Part shown: one piece after another, positions 46,514-56,779 of the stretch | Numbering within the stretch: position 1 is the first letter of the stretch | Layout of the letters: each line of letters begins with the position of its first letter | From: Alphaproteobacteria bacterium | Lineage (GTDB): Bacteria; Pseudomonadota; Alphaproteobacteria; UBA828 | DNA length: 64,000 nucleotides | NCBI GenBank assembly: GCA_022820945.1 | Contig: JAJEEP010000040.1 | Location: 62,001-126,000, forward strand | Direction of reading: 5' to 3' | Notes under the pieces: generated by a model | The model's database searches: none | What the model was told of the DNA's origin: nothing | Seen by the model: only the letters and a program-made list of their open reading frames with translations | Made by a program: the position numbers and the translations under genes

Positions 46514-46996
46514 CTAGCGCTTCGAGAACTGGAAGCTTCGGCGGGCCTTGCGCTTGCCGTACTTCTTGCGCTCCACGACGCGGCTGTCGCGGGTGAGGAA
46601 TCCGCCCGACTTGAGCATCTTGCGCAGCTCTGGCTCGCGTGCTGCCAGCGCCCGGCTGATGCCATGACGAAGCGCCCCGGCCTGGCCGGAGAGGCCGCCG
46701 CCCTTGACCGTGCAAATGACGTCGTACTGGGTCCGGCGCCCGACCAGCTCCGCCGGCTGGTTGATGATCATCCTGAGCGCGGGCCGGGCGAAGTAATTCT
46801 CAACCGGACGCTTGTTGACCGTGATCGTACCGATGCCGGGCCTGAGCCACACCCGCGCCACGGCATCCTTGCGCTTGCCGGTCGCATAGGTGCGGCCGAG
46901 CCGGTCGATCTGCGGCTCGGGCTCGATGTCGGCGTCGGGCCGGGCGACCTCGCCGAGCTCGGCGAGGCTGGTGAGGGTCTTCGGCTCGTCAGCCAC
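46514..46996 (-). CDS. rpsI: 30S ribosomal protein S9
   Basis: A 160-residue S9 protein. The core [19 protein letters not shown], the central [19 protein letters not shown] and the C-terminal [22 protein letters not shown] tail that contacts P-site tRNA are intact. An N-terminal extension of about 30 residues, as in many Alphaproteobacteria, precedes it. Starts at GTG and overlaps the end of rplM by 8 bases. Confidence 0.97.
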   Translation of the reverse strand: MADEPKTLTSLAELGEVARPDADIEPEPQIDRLGRTYATGKRKDAVARVWLRPGIGTITVNKRPVENYFARPALRMIINQPAELVGRRTQYDVICTVKGGGLSGQAGALRHGISRALAAREPELRKMLKSGGFLTRDSRVVERKKYGKRKARRSFQFSKR

Positions 46997-47462
46997 GGAG
47001 CGTGCTCCTCGCGTTCTTCGGATTCATCGCAGCGATATCGAGAGGCTCAGGCTGCTGCGCCTCGTGCGGATGGTCGGGGCCCGCATAGACCTTCAGGTTC
47101 GCCATCTGCTGGCGGCCCAGGGGGCCCTTGGGGATCATCCGTTGCACCGCCTTGATCACCACCTCCTCGGGCCTCTTGCCGTCGAGGATCCGGGCCGCCG
47201 TGCGGGTCTTGAGGCCGCCGGGATACCCGGTGTGGTGGTGATAGACCTTGTCTTCCCGCTTGCGCCCGGTGAGCCGCACCTTCTTGGCGTTCACGATGAT
47301 GATGTTGTCGCCGCAATCCATGTGCGGGGTGTAGCTCGGCTTGTGCTTGCCGCGCAGACGGGTCGCAACGATGCTGGCGAGCCGGCCGAGGACGATGTCT
47401 TCGGCGTCCACCAGCATCCATTTCTTCTCGATTGTGGCAGGTGTTGCCGAGAAGGTTTTCAT
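46989..47462 (-). CDS. rplM: 50S ribosomal protein L13
   Basis: A 157-residue L13 protein. It starts [15 protein letters not shown], followed by the family motifs [46 protein letters not shown] and [13 protein letters not shown]. It is the first gene of the rplM-rpsI operon. It is divergent from the SDR gene at 47629, so the 166 bases between carry its promoter. Confidence 0.97.
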   Translation of the reverse strand: MKTFSATPATIEKKWMLVDAEDIVLGRLASIVATRLRGKHKPSYTPHMDCGDNIIIVNAKKVRLTGRKREDKVYHHHTGYPGGLKTRTAARILDGKRPEEVVIKAVQRMIPKGPLGRQQMANLKVYAGPDHPHEAQQPEPLDIAAMNPKNARSTLRG

Positions 47463-47628
47463 TTCGCTCACGACGATGGGATGTAACAAAACAGCGCGCA
47501 GGCCTGTTCGGCTCTCGCCGGCCAGCGCGCCGCCGGGAGTATGCCACAGGACTTTGCCCAGTCAACGGCAGCGTTGCGGGGTAATGCGTGGCACTATCGC
47601 ACGGAGCGAAGACGGAGATTCGGGGACC

Positions 47629-48441
47629 ATGTCAGACGTAGAGGGGAAGGTTGCGCTCGTCACCGGTGGCGGTACTGGCATCGGCAAGGGCATCGCGCTG
47701 CTGTTCGGGCGCCAGGGCATGAGGCTTGCCCTCAACGGGCTGGAGCACGCGTGGAGCGCCGACAACCAGTACGAGACCGCCCACATTGGCGGCTACTCCG
47801 CGGCGCAGGCAGTGGCGGAGGAGATCGGCGGCGACGCCTTCGCGATCGACGCGGATGTCGCGGACGAAGCGGCCGTCGAGGCCATGTTCGCGCAAACGGT
47901 CGAGCGCTTCGGGCGGGTCGATGTTGTGGTCAACGCGGCCGGCGTGATCACCGCCCGCCCCATCGCCGAGATGAGCGAGACGGAGTGGGACAACATCATG
48001 GACGTGAACGCCAAGGGCACGTTCCTCGTGAACAAGGCGGCGGTCATCCAGATGCGCGCGCAAGGGGACGGCGGGCGGATCGTCAACATCTCGTCGGTCG
48101 CCGGGAAGTTCGGCACCGCCACGCTCACGCACTACTGTGCTTCCAAGTTCGCGGTCATCGGCTTCTCGAACGCGCTGGCCAAGGAGGTCGCGCGCGAGGG
48201 CATCACGGTCAACTGCATCTGCCCCGGCATCGTAGGCACGCAGATGTGGACCCTGCTCAATGACGCCTTCGGGGAGCCGGGGGAGACGCCGGAGCAGACC
48301 TACGCACGCTTCATCGAGGGATACATTCCCCAGGGCGTGCCCCAGACCGAGGAGGACATGGCCGAGCTCGCGCTCTATCTGGTGCGCGCGCCCCACGTCA
48401 CCGGGCAGGCCATCAACCTGGACGGCGGCGCCGCGCTGTAG
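47629..48441 (+). CDS. Short-chain dehydrogenase/reductase (SDR)
   Basis: A 270-residue classical SDR. The NAD(P) motif TGGGTGIGKG starts at residue 12. NAAG and the catalytic Ser155/156, Tyr169 and Lys173 (HYCASK) are present, with the PGIVGT segment after them. A substrate loop rich in Glu-Gln (MWTLLNDAFGEPGETPEQTY) lies near the C-terminus, which ends GQAINLDGGAAL. Often acts on sugars, sorbitol/ribitol or 3-oxoacyl groups; the neighbour GMC and UxaA proteins suggest polyol or sugar-acid metabolism (inference). Confidence 0.92.
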   Translation: MSDVEGKVALVTGGGTGIGKGIALLFGRQGMRLALNGLEHAWSADNQYETAHIGGYSAAQAVAEEIGGDAFAIDADVADEAAVEAMFAQTVERFGRVDVVVNAAGVITARPIAEMSETEWDNIMDVNAKGTFLVNKAAVIQMRAQGDGGRIVNISSVAGKFGTATLTHYCASKFAVIGFSNALAKEVAREGITVNCICPGIVGTQMWTLLNDAFGEPGETPEQTYARFIEGYIPQGVPQTEEDMAELALYLVRAPHVTGQAINLDGGAAL

Positions 48442-48468
48442 TGCCCGAGCCGGGGCTTCGCACTGGGG

Positions 48469-50079
48469 TCACGCCCCGCGGATCATGTCCGCGGCTTTCT
48501 CCGCGATCATGATGACCGGAGAAGCGGTGTTGCCCGACGTGATCCGGGGCATGACCGAGGCGTCCACGACGCGAAGGCCCTTCAGCCCGTGCACGCGCAG
48601 CTCCGGGTCCACGACTGCGTGCGGATCCTGACCCATCTTGCACGTTCCCACCGGGTGGAAGATCGTGGTCGCGATGTTGCCGACCTCCTTCACAAGGTCC
48701 TCGTCCGACTGAACCTCGGGGCCGGGCAGAAGCTCTCGCGGCGCGTAACGCTGTAGCGCCTTGGCCGTCATGATCCGGCGGACCTGGTGGACGGACTTGA
48801 CAGCGATGCGGCGGTCGTGCGCGGTCGAGAGGTAGTTCGGCTTGATCTCGGGCTGTGCGTCCAGGTCAGTAGTCGTCACGTGGCAGGTGCCCCGGCTCTC
48901 CGGGCGCAGATTGCAGACCGACATCGTGATGGCGGGGTAGGGATGGAGCGGATCGCCCAGCCGGTCGGTGGAGAGCGGCTGGACGTGATACTCCAGGTCG
49001 GGCGTGGCGAGCGCGGGATCGGACTTCGTGAACATCCCGAACTGGCTCGGCGCCATCGACATCGGGCCGCTCCGGCGCAATGCATATTCGAGGACGATGC
49101 TCGCCTTGCCCCAGAGGCTGTTCGCGAGCGTGTTCAGAGTCTTCGCGCCGCTTACTCCGTAGACCGTGCGGATCTGAAGGTGATCCATCAGGTTCTCGCC
49201 GACCCCGGGGTTCTCGTGAGCGATCTCGATACCGAGCCCGGCAAGCCGCTCGGGCTGACCGATTCCCGAAAGCTCCAGAATCTTGGGTGAGTTGATCGAA
49301 CCTGCGGCCAGCAGCACCTCGGCTTCGGCGCGCACTTGGCGCCGGGTGCCCTTCTGCCGGTAGACTAGGCCGCGCACCTCGTGCCCTTCCAGGATCAGGC
49401 GCTCGGTCTCGGCCTCGAGGATGACGCGCAGGTTGGGTCGCTTCATCGCCGGCTTGAGGAACCCGCTCGCCGTGGTCCAGCGTACGCCCTTCCGCTGGTT
49501 CACCTCGAAAAAGCCCGAGCCCTCGTTGTCGCCGTCGTTGAAGTCGGTGCGGGGCTGGATGCCGAACTCCTTCGCGCCTTCCTGGACTGCCTCCAGAATG
49601 TCCCAGCGCAACCGCTGCGTGGTGACCTTCCAGCCGCCGCCGGTGCCGTGCATCGGGCTCGCGCCGGCGTGGTGGTCCTCCGACTTGAGGAAGTAGGACA
49701 AGACATCGTCCCAGCCCCAGCCGAGGTTGCCCAACTGGCGCCAGTGATCGTAATCCGCCGCCTGGCCGCGCATGTAGATCATACCGTTAACCGAGGTGCA
49801 GCCGCCCAGCACCTTGCCACGCGGATAGACGAGGCTGCGCCCGTTGAGGCCTGCTTCGGGCGCCGTCTTCATCATCCAGTCGGTGCGCGGATTGCCGATG
49901 CAGTAGAGGTACCCCACCGGGATACGAACCCAGTGATAGGCATCGCTGCGACCGGCTTCCAGCAGCAGCACGCGGATCCGGGGGTCTTCGGTCAAGCGGT
50001 TCGCGAGCACGCAACCGGCGGTGCCGGCGCCCACGACGATGTAGTCGTAGCGGCCGTCGAGCGATGCGGGTTCTGACAC
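48469..50079 (-). CDS. GMC-family FAD oxidoreductase (choline/alcohol dehydrogenase-like)
   Basis: A 536-residue flavoprotein starting at GTG with a good SD (GGAAGAGGAAG). The FAD motif is [12 protein letters not shown] (residues 15-26), followed by [23 protein letters not shown] and [17 protein letters not shown], and the catalytic histidine in [12 protein letters not shown]. The [18 protein letters not shown] end is typical. Members oxidise choline, alcohols, polyols or aldose sugars. The convergent SDR and the upstream dehydratase on the same strand support a sugar-alcohol/sugar-acid route (inference). Confidence 0.93.
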   Translation of the reverse strand: MSEPASLDGRYDYIVVGAGTAGCVLANRLTEDPRIRVLLLEAGRSDAYHWVRIPVGYLYCIGNPRTDWMMKTAPEAGLNGRSLVYPRGKVLGGCTSVNGMIYMRGQAADYDHWRQLGNLGWGWDDVLSYFLKSEDHHAGASPMHGTGGGWKVTTQRLRWDILEAVQEGAKEFGIQPRTDFNDGDNEGSGFFEVNQRKGVRWTTASGFLKPAMKRPNLRVILEAETERLILEGHEVRGLVYRQKGTRRQVRAEAEVLLAAGSINSPKILELSGIGQPERLAGLGIEIAHENPGVGENLMDHLQIRTVYGVSGAKTLNTLANSLWGKASIVLEYALRRSGPMSMAPSQFGMFTKSDPALATPDLEYHVQPLSTDRLGDPLHPYPAITMSVCNLRPESRGTCHVTTTDLDAQPEIKPNYLSTAHDRRIAVKSVHQVRRIMTAKALQRYAPRELLPGPEVQSDEDLVKEVGNIATTIFHPVGTCKMGQDPHAVVDPELRVHGLKGLRVVDASVMPRITSGNTASPVIMIAEKAADMIRGA

Positions 50080-50098
50080 TCGCTTCCTCTTCCGACCG

Positions 50099-52798
50099 CT
50101 ACATCGAGAGACCGAGCCTGCCGCGAGTGAGCTGGAACTCGGTGACCCCGCGTGACCAGAGCGCCGGCCGGTAGCGGGCGGACGCCACGTCCGAAATGAG
50201 TGTCGCGAGTTCGGCCACAATAGCGTCGACACCATGCTCCGACACCAGGACGCGATCAAGGTCGCTGCCGTACTGCGCCGCCACCTCGGGCACGGCCGTC
50301 ACCTGCACGAGGGGGAGCATGGGATGCCCTTGAAGCGGGGTCTGCCCGACGTGGCAGAGCATCAGATCGACCCCGGTCGCGCCAAGGCCCGTGAACGCCT
50401 CCACGGGGTTTTCCGTCGGGGTCTCCATGATGTGGAAGCCAGCGTCGGCCGCCGGCCGGCCGAAGGCGAGCGAGGCGGAGGGCGCGAAACCAACAGGGAA
50501 CACGGTGTTAAGGAACCCGTCGTTGCCGAGCAGGCCTTCGCTGTCGGGCACGACCACGGTCGCGCCCGCCGCGACGAGACCTATGGCGAGGCGACCGAAC
50601 GCCTCACCCAGCGCGTGCGTCGCGGGCCCATGCGCGGCGAGAGCTACGCGCATCTCGGCCGTGCCCACGCGCCGGCGCTCGGATGCGGGCGCGGCGCGGG
50701 CCGCCGCCATCGCTTCGAGCTGCCGGGTCACCTTGGCCTGCACGCTGGCGATGCCGCCGTCCAGCTGCACGCTCGCCCAGCCGAAGCGGTCTGCCGCGAC
50801 GCCACGCGCGGCCAGGTGGTTCCGCACCGCGTCGTTGTGGGTCATCTCGCAGCCGTGCTCCAGCAGCACCGCGTGGCGCACGCTCCGGTGCGCGAGGTGG
50901 CCGGTGAGGGTGTCGAGATAGAGGCCGGCGCCGTTGGCCGAGCCGCAGCCCTCGGTATGCACGAGTGCCACGAAGCGCGATACGTCGCTCCATGGCGGCG
51001 GGTTGGCATCGAGCTCGTCTGCGATGAGGCGCGCCACCTGGCCGGAGCATAGGCTGGTCGGCATCACCAGCGCGATCTGATCCGACGCCACGCCCTCCTC
51101 GGTGACCAGCGCGTCGAAGGCGAGGTCGAGTGGTGGCGTCTGCCGCACCTGTACGGGCCGCCCGCTCGGGACGGGACGCCCGCGCACTTTGTCCAGTCCT
51201 TCTCTGTTGGTGCGCGGCCAGTCGCGCCAGATCGAGACCTGGGCGTGGCCGGCGAGCTCCCCCTTGCTGCGCTGCCCGGAGGCGATGTCGAGCGCGAGTT
51301 CGAAGGTCTCGGCGCCGAGCGCGTCCATCTCCATGCCGTCGTTGTAGCGGCCGGCGTTCACGTCCATCTCGTTCGCGAGCAGCTCGAAACGCCCGGTGGT
51401 GGTGACGAACTTGAGCGTCGGCACGAAGGGGAAGTTGGTGATCGAGCCGTTGCCCGTGATGAAAAGGATGAGGTTGGAGCCCGCCGCCACCTGGCCTGCG
51501 ATGCTCTCCAGGTCGTTGCCGGGGCTGTCCATGAAGTAGTAGCCCGGCTCGCGCATGGGTGCGCCGTAGTCGATGACGTGGTCGAGCCGGACCTCCGGCG
51601 CCTTCTTCCGGGCGGCGCCTAGCGACTTCAGCGCGATGTTGTAGAGCCCGCGGAAATTGTTTCCGCCCGTGGGGTTGCCTTCTGCCGTGGCGCCGTGGTT
51701 GGCGGCATAGCGCTTGAAGTTCTCGATCTTGTCCAGGAACGCGCGGGCGGTGGCGGCATCACGGACGTTCTCCAGCACGTAGGGCTCCGCGCCGATGAGT
51801 TCGTCTGTCTCGGCGAGGTTCGCGGCGCCCCCGTGGCGGATGACCTCCTTCGCCACCCAGCCGGCGAGCGCGTTGCCGGAGACGCCGGAGAACGCGTCCG
51901 AACCGCCGCATTGGAGCGCGAGACGAAGGTTGCCTGCGGGCTCAGGCGTGCGGCACGCGGCCGCGACCGCCGGCAGCCAGCGTTCGATCAACGCAGCCGC
52001 GCGCGCGACTTCGGCCTCGAACCCGCCCTCGACGGCGAAGAACGCGTGCGGCACGTGATCGAGAGGGTCGTCGCGATCCGCCATGAACCAGCGCAAGTCG
52101 TCGTTGCCGTAGGCGCCCGCGCCGTCGTCGGCCGCGAGCACCGCGCCCACGTTGGGGTGCACCATGAAGCCCGCGAGCACCCGGAGCACGTGGCCCAGGT
52201 TGTTGGGCCGCCCGGTGCCGCCGCCCTCGGTATGGGTCACCGCCACCACGCCGTCGACCCCGGCGGGTGCCTCGGCCGCCGCGCGCTCCGCCACCGCGCG
52301 CACGAAGCCGTTGGTGCGCGAGGTGGTGGCCAGCACCACGACGAAGTTGCGGGTGCCGACACCGCGCCCACCGGGGCGGCGGAAGCCCTCGAAGGTCGCG
52401 ACCTCATCGGCAGGCGCGACCTGCGCGCCCGGCGTGAAGCAGGCCGCGTCCAGCGAGTAGGTCTCCATGGTGTCCACGAAGTTCGCGGCGTCGGGCAGCG
52501 CAAAGTCGATATCGCGGGCGCCCAATGCCGCCAGGATCCGCTCGTTGCAGATGTATTCGCCGGGTTTCAGCGCACGGGTTGCGATGCCGAAGGGGAGCCC
52601 CCAGGAGGTGAGTTGCGCGCCTTGCGGGACCGGCGCGCGGACGAAGCGATGCCCTTCGAGGATCGTGTGGGGCAGGCGGAACTCACCCGTCCCGTCGGCG
52701 ACGCAGGTGCCGGCCTCCAGGCGCCGCGTCGCGATCGCGACGTTATCGCCCGCCATCGGAAGACGGGCTACCCGGTCGAATTCGAAACGGTCGGTCAT
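50099..52798 (-). CDS. Oversized UxaA-family altronate/galactarate dehydratase-like protein
   Basis: An 899-residue protein, nearly twice the usual size. An SAF-type N-terminal domain (about 15-100) precedes a complete UxaA core (about 140-530) with [39 protein letters not shown] and [16 protein letters not shown]. From about residue 560 to the end a second region repeats the first half of a UxaA core: [28 protein letters not shown] and [17 protein letters not shown], corresponding to residues of the first THTEGGG and GAVLAADDG segments. So it seems to be an internal partial duplication or fusion. Known function of the family is dehydration of C6 sugar acids. Upstream of the GMC gene by 19 bases on the same strand. 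Confidence 0.85.
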   Translation of the reverse strand: MTDRFEFDRVARLPMAGDNVAIATRRLEAGTCVADGTGEFRLPHTILEGHRFVRAPVPQGAQLTSWGLPFGIATRALKPGEYICNERILAALGARDIDFALPDAANFVDTMETYSLDAACFTPGAQVAPADEVATFEGFRRPGGRGVGTRNFVVVLATTSRTNGFVRAVAERAAAEAPAGVDGVVAVTHTEGGGTGRPNNLGHVLRVLAGFMVHPNVGAVLAADDGAGAYGNDDLRWFMADRDDPLDHVPHAFFAVEGGFEAEVARAAALIERWLPAVAAACRTPEPAGNLRLALQCGGSDAFSGVSGNALAGWVAKEVIRHGGAANLAETDELIGAEPYVLENVRDAATARAFLDKIENFKRYAANHGATAEGNPTGGNNFRGLYNIALKSLGAARKKAPEVRLDHVIDYGAPMREPGYYFMDSPGNDLESIAGQVAAGSNLILFITGNGSITNFPFVPTLKFVTTTGRFELLANEMDVNAGRYNDGMEMDALGAETFELALDIASGQRSKGELAGHAQVSIWRDWPRTNREGLDKVRGRPVPSGRPVQVRQTPPLDLAFDALVTEEGVASDQIALVMPTSLCSGQVARLIADELDANPPPWSDVSRFVALVHTEGCGSANGAGLYLDTLTGHLAHRSVRHAVLLEHGCEMTHNDAVRNHLAARGVAADRFGWASVQLDGGIASVQAKVTRQLEAMAAARAAPASERRRVGTAEMRVALAAHGPATHALGEAFGRLAIGLVAAGATVVVPDSEGLLGNDGFLNTVFPVGFAPSASLAFGRPAADAGFHIMETPTENPVEAFTGLGATGVDLMLCHVGQTPLQGHPMLPLVQVTAVPEVAAQYGSDLDRVLVSEHGVDAIVAELATLISDVASARYRPALWSRGVTEFQLTRGRLGLSM

Positions 52799-52965
52799 CG
52801 CGACTTACTCGGCCCACTCACGAGACATGGCAGGGACGCCATCATTATCGGGAAACGCCGACCAGGGGTAGCCTTCAGGCGTCCCGAAGCTCCTCCGGTT
52901 TACGCCCGTGCCGCTGCGCCCTATCGTCCGCCGCGGGAAGAACACCGAGGCCGAGGGCGGCGCGC

Positions 52966-54135
52966 ATGGCGATCCATTTCACGAAAGACGAGTTCGACCG
53001 GCGTCGCGACGCGGTGGTTAACGCACTGAAGGGGCGCGGCCTCTTCGGCATCCTGCTCTTCAAGCAGGAGAGCATGTATTACCTGACGGGTTACGACACC
53101 TTCGGCTTCTGCTTCTTCCAGTGCCTCTGGCTCGGCAGCGACGGGCGGATGACCCTGCTCACCCGCGCGCCGGACCTGAGGCAGGCGCAGCACACCTCGA
53201 TCATCGACGACATTCGCATCTGGGTGGACGAAGCCGGCGCCGACCCCGCCGGCGCGCTCCGCGACGTGGTCACCGGGCATGGCGGGGCCGGCACGCTGAT
53301 CGGCGTCGAGCGCGAGACGCAAGGATTAACGGCGGCGAACTGGCTCAGGGTGGAGCGGGCCTTCGATCGGTTCTGCACGCTGGAGGACGCGTCGGACCTC
53401 GTCTCCGCGCTCCGCCGGGTCAAGAGCGAGGACGAGCTTGCCCACGTGCGTCGCGCAGCGGAACTCGCCGACGACGCCCTGGCGGAGGCCGAGCGGCTGG
53501 CGGCGCCCGGCGCTTTCGAGGGCGATATCCTGGCGGCGATGCAGGGTGCGGTGTTCCGCGGCGGGGGCGAGTATCCCGGCAACCCCTTCATCCTCAGCTC
53601 CGGCCCCGATGCGCTCTTGTGCCGGGACAAGGCCGGGCGCCGGCGGCTTGCCGAGAGGGACCAACTCACCCTCGAGTTCGCCGGCGCCTACTGCCGCTAT
53701 CACGCCGCGCTCATGCGCACCCTTGTGATCGGCCCGGCCTCCGACGCGCACAAGGCCATGCACCGGGCGTGCAGCGACGCCCTGAACGCGTGTCGGGACA
53801 CCCTGCACCCCGGCCGGCGCTTCGGCGAGGTCTTCGACGCCCACGCGCGGGTGCTCGACGAAGCGGGCTATCGCAAGCATCGCCTCAACGCCTGCGGCTA
53901 CAGCCTGGGCGCGACCTTCGCCCCGTCCTGGATGGACGGGCCCATGTTCTACACCGGCAATCCGCAGACCGTGGAGCCCGGCATGGTGCTCTTCGTTCAC
54001 ATCATCCTCGCGAACAGCGACGACGGGCTCGCCATGACGCTCGGCGAGACCTACGCGATCGGTGATGACGGGCCGGAGTGTCTGAGCAAAGCGCCGCGCA
54101 ATCTCGCTCCCGGCGGTGGCGAGGCCGTCGCATAG
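52966..54135 (+). CDS. M24-family creatinase/ectoine-hydrolase-like protein with lost metal ligands
   Basis: A 389-residue pita-bread-fold protein. N-terminal creatinase domain (RGLFGILLFKQESMYYLTGYDT) and a C-terminal M24 domain. By my alignment four of five metal ligands of aminopeptidase P are replaced: the first Asp is Glu (LEFAG), the second Asp is Ala (YHAALMRT), the His is Tyr (CGYSLG) and the first Glu is His (VLFVHIIL), only GETYAI keeping the acid. The RYH..L.RT pattern recalls ectoine hydrolase-like and creatinase-like metal-independent amidases. So it is likely a metal-free amidinohydrolase or amidohydrolase rather than a peptidase. Followed 3 bases later by an acyl-CoA ligase gene. 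Confidence 0.85.
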   Translation: MAIHFTKDEFDRRRDAVVNALKGRGLFGILLFKQESMYYLTGYDTFGFCFFQCLWLGSDGRMTLLTRAPDLRQAQHTSIIDDIRIWVDEAGADPAGALRDVVTGHGGAGTLIGVERETQGLTAANWLRVERAFDRFCTLEDASDLVSALRRVKSEDELAHVRRAAELADDALAEAERLAAPGAFEGDILAAMQGAVFRGGGEYPGNPFILSSGPDALLCRDKAGRRRLAERDQLTLEFAGAYCRYHAALMRTLVIGPASDAHKAMHRACSDALNACRDTLHPGRRFGEVFDAHARVLDEAGYRKHRLNACGYSLGATFAPSWMDGPMFYTGNPQTVEPGMVLFVHIILANSDDGLAMTLGETYAIGDDGPECLSKAPRNLAPGGGEAVA

Positions 54136-54138
54136 GCC

Positions 54139-55761
54139 ATGTACGAGGTCGCGCTCACCGAGGCCCACTTCCCGGCGCAGAAGGATATCGACGTTCGCGA
54201 GATCACCGTCGGCGGGCTGCTGCGCAAGATGGCGGCACATCGTCCGCATGCGGAGGCGTTGGTCGAGGTCCGGCAATCCGGCGAGATCGGGCGGCGCTGG
54301 AGCTATGGAGCGTTGCTTGCGGACAGCGAACGGCTGGCCGGCGCGCTGGCTACGCGCTTTCGTCCCGGCGAGCGGGTCGTCGTCTGGGCGCCCAACAGCC
54401 CGGAATGGGTGCTGATGGAGTACGCCTGCGCCCTCGCCGGGTTGGTGCTGGTCACGGCGAACCCGGCCTACCAGGTGCGGGAGCTGCGCTACGTGCTCGA
54501 ACAATCGGGCGCCGCGGCATTGTTTCTGGTCGAGGAGTACCGGAGCAACCCGATGGCCGAGATCGGCGCTGCTGCCGCGGAGGGCTTGAATGCCGTCCGC
54601 GAGGTCGTCGACATGAACGATGCGGCGGCCCTCCATGCCGTGGGTGGGGAAGGGGCGCAGGTGTTGCCCGACGTTTCGCCCGGCGATGCGGCGCAGATTC
54701 AGTACACCTCGGGCACGACCGGCTTCCCCAAGGGCGCGTTGCTGAGCCATCGCGGACTGGTCAACAACGCGCGCTATTACGCGGGCCGCTGCGGGGTGAC
54801 GGAGCGCACCACCTGGATCAACCCCATGCCGATGTTCCACACCAGCGGGTGCGGCATGCTGACTCTGGGCTCGCTCCAGGCCGGCTGCCGGATGGTCCTG
54901 GTCAGCCTGTTCGATCCGCACGTCATCGTCGGCCTGATCGAGAGCGAGAAGGCAAACGTAGCCCTCGGCGTGCCGACGATGATCCTGGCCCTGCTCGATG
55001 CCCAGGAGGCCCGGCCCCGCGACATCTCCACGCTGGAGCTGGTGAGCAGCGGCGGCGCCATGGTGGCGCCCGAGCTGGTGCGCCGCGCCCGGCGCATCTT
55101 CGGTTGCGCGTTCTCGACCCTTTACGGGCAGACCGAGCACTCGCCGGTCATCACCCAGCACCACAGCGACGACAGCATCGACGACATCTGCAACACGGTG
55201 GGGCAGCCCAGTCCGCAGACCGAGGTCTCGATCCGGCGCGTTGCGGACAACCGGACCGCCGCCATCGACGAGATCGGCGAGATCTGCGCCCGCGGTCCCT
55301 GCGTCATGCTGGGCTATCACGACAACGACACGGCGACGGCCGAGGCCATCGACGCCGACGGCTGGCTCCACACCGGCGACCTCGGACGCATGGATGCACG
55401 GGGCTACGTCACGATCACCGGCCGGGTGAAGGAGATGATCATTCGCGGCGGCGAGAATCACTTCCCCGCCGAGATCGAGAACGTGTTGCTGGAGCACGCA
55501 AGCGTGGCCGAGGTTGCCGTGGTTGGCCTGCCAGACGAGACATGGGGCGAGGTGATTGCCGCCTTCGTTCGGACCGACGACGGGCGGGAGATCGACAAGG
55601 ACGCTCTGCACGCCCATTGCCGCGCCAGCCTATCGCCCCAGAAGACGCCGGCGGTCTGGTGCCGTGTCGACGCGTTCCCGATGACGGGCTCGGGCAAGAT
55701 CCAGAAATTCATGCTGCGGGACGGCTACCTCGAAGGGCAGTACCGAGGGGGACCACGATGA
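54139..55761 (+). CDS. AMP-forming acyl-CoA synthetase
   Basis: A 540-residue ANL-family ligase. The P-loop YTSGTTGFPKGALLSH, the adenylate motif YGQTEHSPVITQ, TGDLGRMDARGYVTI, and IIRGGENHFPAEIENV are present, and the catalytic Lys is in GSGKIQKFML. Converts a carboxylic acid to acyl-CoA at the cost of ATP. Its stop overlaps the next crotonase gene start (ATGA). Because it opens a transcription block ending in crotonase, it probably activates the substrate of that enzyme. Chain type cannot be read. Confidence 0.94.
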   Translation: MYEVALTEAHFPAQKDIDVREITVGGLLRKMAAHRPHAEALVEVRQSGEIGRRWSYGALLADSERLAGALATRFRPGERVVVWAPNSPEWVLMEYACALAGLVLVTANPAYQVRELRYVLEQSGAAALFLVEEYRSNPMAEIGAAAAEGLNAVREVVDMNDAAALHAVGGEGAQVLPDVSPGDAAQIQYTSGTTGFPKGALLSHRGLVNNARYYAGRCGVTERTTWINPMPMFHTSGCGMLTLGSLQAGCRMVLVSLFDPHVIVGLIESEKANVALGVPTMILALLDAQEARPRDISTLELVSSGGAMVAPELVRRARRIFGCAFSTLYGQTEHSPVITQHHSDDSIDDICNTVGQPSPQTEVSIRRVADNRTAAIDEIGEICARGPCVMLGYHDNDTATAEAIDADGWLHTGDLGRMDARGYVTITGRVKEMIIRGGENHFPAEIENVLLEHASVAEVAVVGLPDETWGEVIAAFVRTDDGREIDKDALHAHCRASLSPQKTPAVWCRVDAFPMTGSGKIQKFMLRDGYLEGQYRGGPR

Positions 55762-56630
55762 CCACGCCAGTCCTCTACGAACGCGACGGACGGATCGCAC
55801 GGATCACGCTCAACCGTCCAGAGGTGCTGAATGCCATCGACAACGAGTTGCCGGCCGCGCTTTCCGACGCTGTCGCGCAGGCCGATGCCGATCCGGCCGT
55901 CCACGTGATGGTGCTCTCGGGCGCCGGGCGTGCTTTCTGCGCAGGCTACGACCTCTCGCGCTACGCGAGCAGAGAAACCGGCGAGGACGATGGCAGCTAC
56001 AAGGGCCAGGAGATGCCCTGGGACCCGATTCAGGACTACGCATTCATGTGGGCGAACACGCAGCATTTCATGGCGCTCTGGCGGGCGCTGAAGCCGGTGA
56101 TCTGCAAGGTGCACGGCTTCGCGCTCGCCGGCGGCTCCGACATTGCGCTCTGTGCCGATCTCACGCTCATCGCCGAAGACGCCGAGATCGGCTACATGCC
56201 GGCGCGGGTCTGGGGCTGCCCCACCACCGCGATGTGGGTCTATCGCCTAGGGCCCGAGAAGGCGAAGAGGCTGCTCTTCACCGGCGACAAGATTACCGGC
56301 AGAGAGGCCGCCGACATGGGTCTCGTCCTGAAGGCCGTGCCTGCGGCTGACCTCGACGACGAGGTGGAGGCGCTGGCCCAACGCATGGCGAGCGTGCCGA
56401 TCAACCAGCTGGCCATGCAGAAGCTGGTCATCAATCAGGCAATCGAAGCGACCGGCCTCATGAACACCCAGCGGTTGGCCACCATCTTCGACGGCATCAC
56501 GCGCCATTCGCCGGAAGGCGTGAATTTCAAGAAGCGAGCCGAAGAGGTCGGCTGGAAGCAGGCCGTGCAGGAGCGCGATACAGGCACGTTCGACTGGACC
56601 CTGGAAAGGCCGATCGAAGGCTCGGACTGA
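55758..56630 (+). CDS. Crotonase-family protein without the two classical glutamates
   Basis: A 290-residue crotonase fold protein. The oxyanion-hole segments GAGRAFCAGYDLSRY and HGFALAGGSDIALCADL are kept. The position of the first catalytic Glu (GxPE in hydratases) reads IGYMPARVWGCPTT, and the position of the second (AxEMVLTG) reads AKRLLFTG, so both glutamates are absent. An insert ETGEDDGSYKGQEMPWDPIQ lies in the substrate loop. It is therefore probably not a simple hydratase and could be an isomerase, hydrolase, decarboxylase or a diverged ligase-coupled enzyme. Coupled to the CoA ligase by ATGA. Confidence 0.88.
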   Translation: MTTPVLYERDGRIARITLNRPEVLNAIDNELPAALSDAVAQADADPAVHVMVLSGAGRAFCAGYDLSRYASRETGEDDGSYKGQEMPWDPIQDYAFMWANTQHFMALWRALKPVICKVHGFALAGGSDIALCADLTLIAEDAEIGYMPARVWGCPTTAMWVYRLGPEKAKRLLFTGDKITGREAADMGLVLKAVPAADLDDEVEALAQRMASVPINQLAMQKLVINQAIEATGLMNTQRLATIFDGITRHSPEGVNFKKRAEEVGWKQAVQERDTGTFDWTLERPIEGSD

Positions 56631-56709
56631 CCCTCCAGCCACCCCGAGCGCCAACCCGGCGGCGACCCGGGCCGTAACCGCTATGAAAATTGTTCGTCAG
56701 GCCATCGCC

Positions 56710-56738
56710 TTGACGGTCTACGACCCGAGGGATAGCCT
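56710..56738 (+). promoter_or_regulatory. Possible sigma-70 promoter before the Liv-type binding protein gene
   Basis: TTGACG, 17 bases, then TAGCCT. The -35 is good and the -10 is weak. Position in the 149-base gap before the binding-protein gene fits, but this is only a weak match. Confidence 0.3.
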
Positions 56739-56779
56739 CTCAGAAAACAGTGGTCCGGAATGTGGGAGGCATGAAGACC

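Noticed and set aside
54078..55757. Longer start for the crotonase gene overlapping the CoA ligase
   Set aside because: This frame is a shadow of the ligase gene; homology begins at the ATG at 55758.
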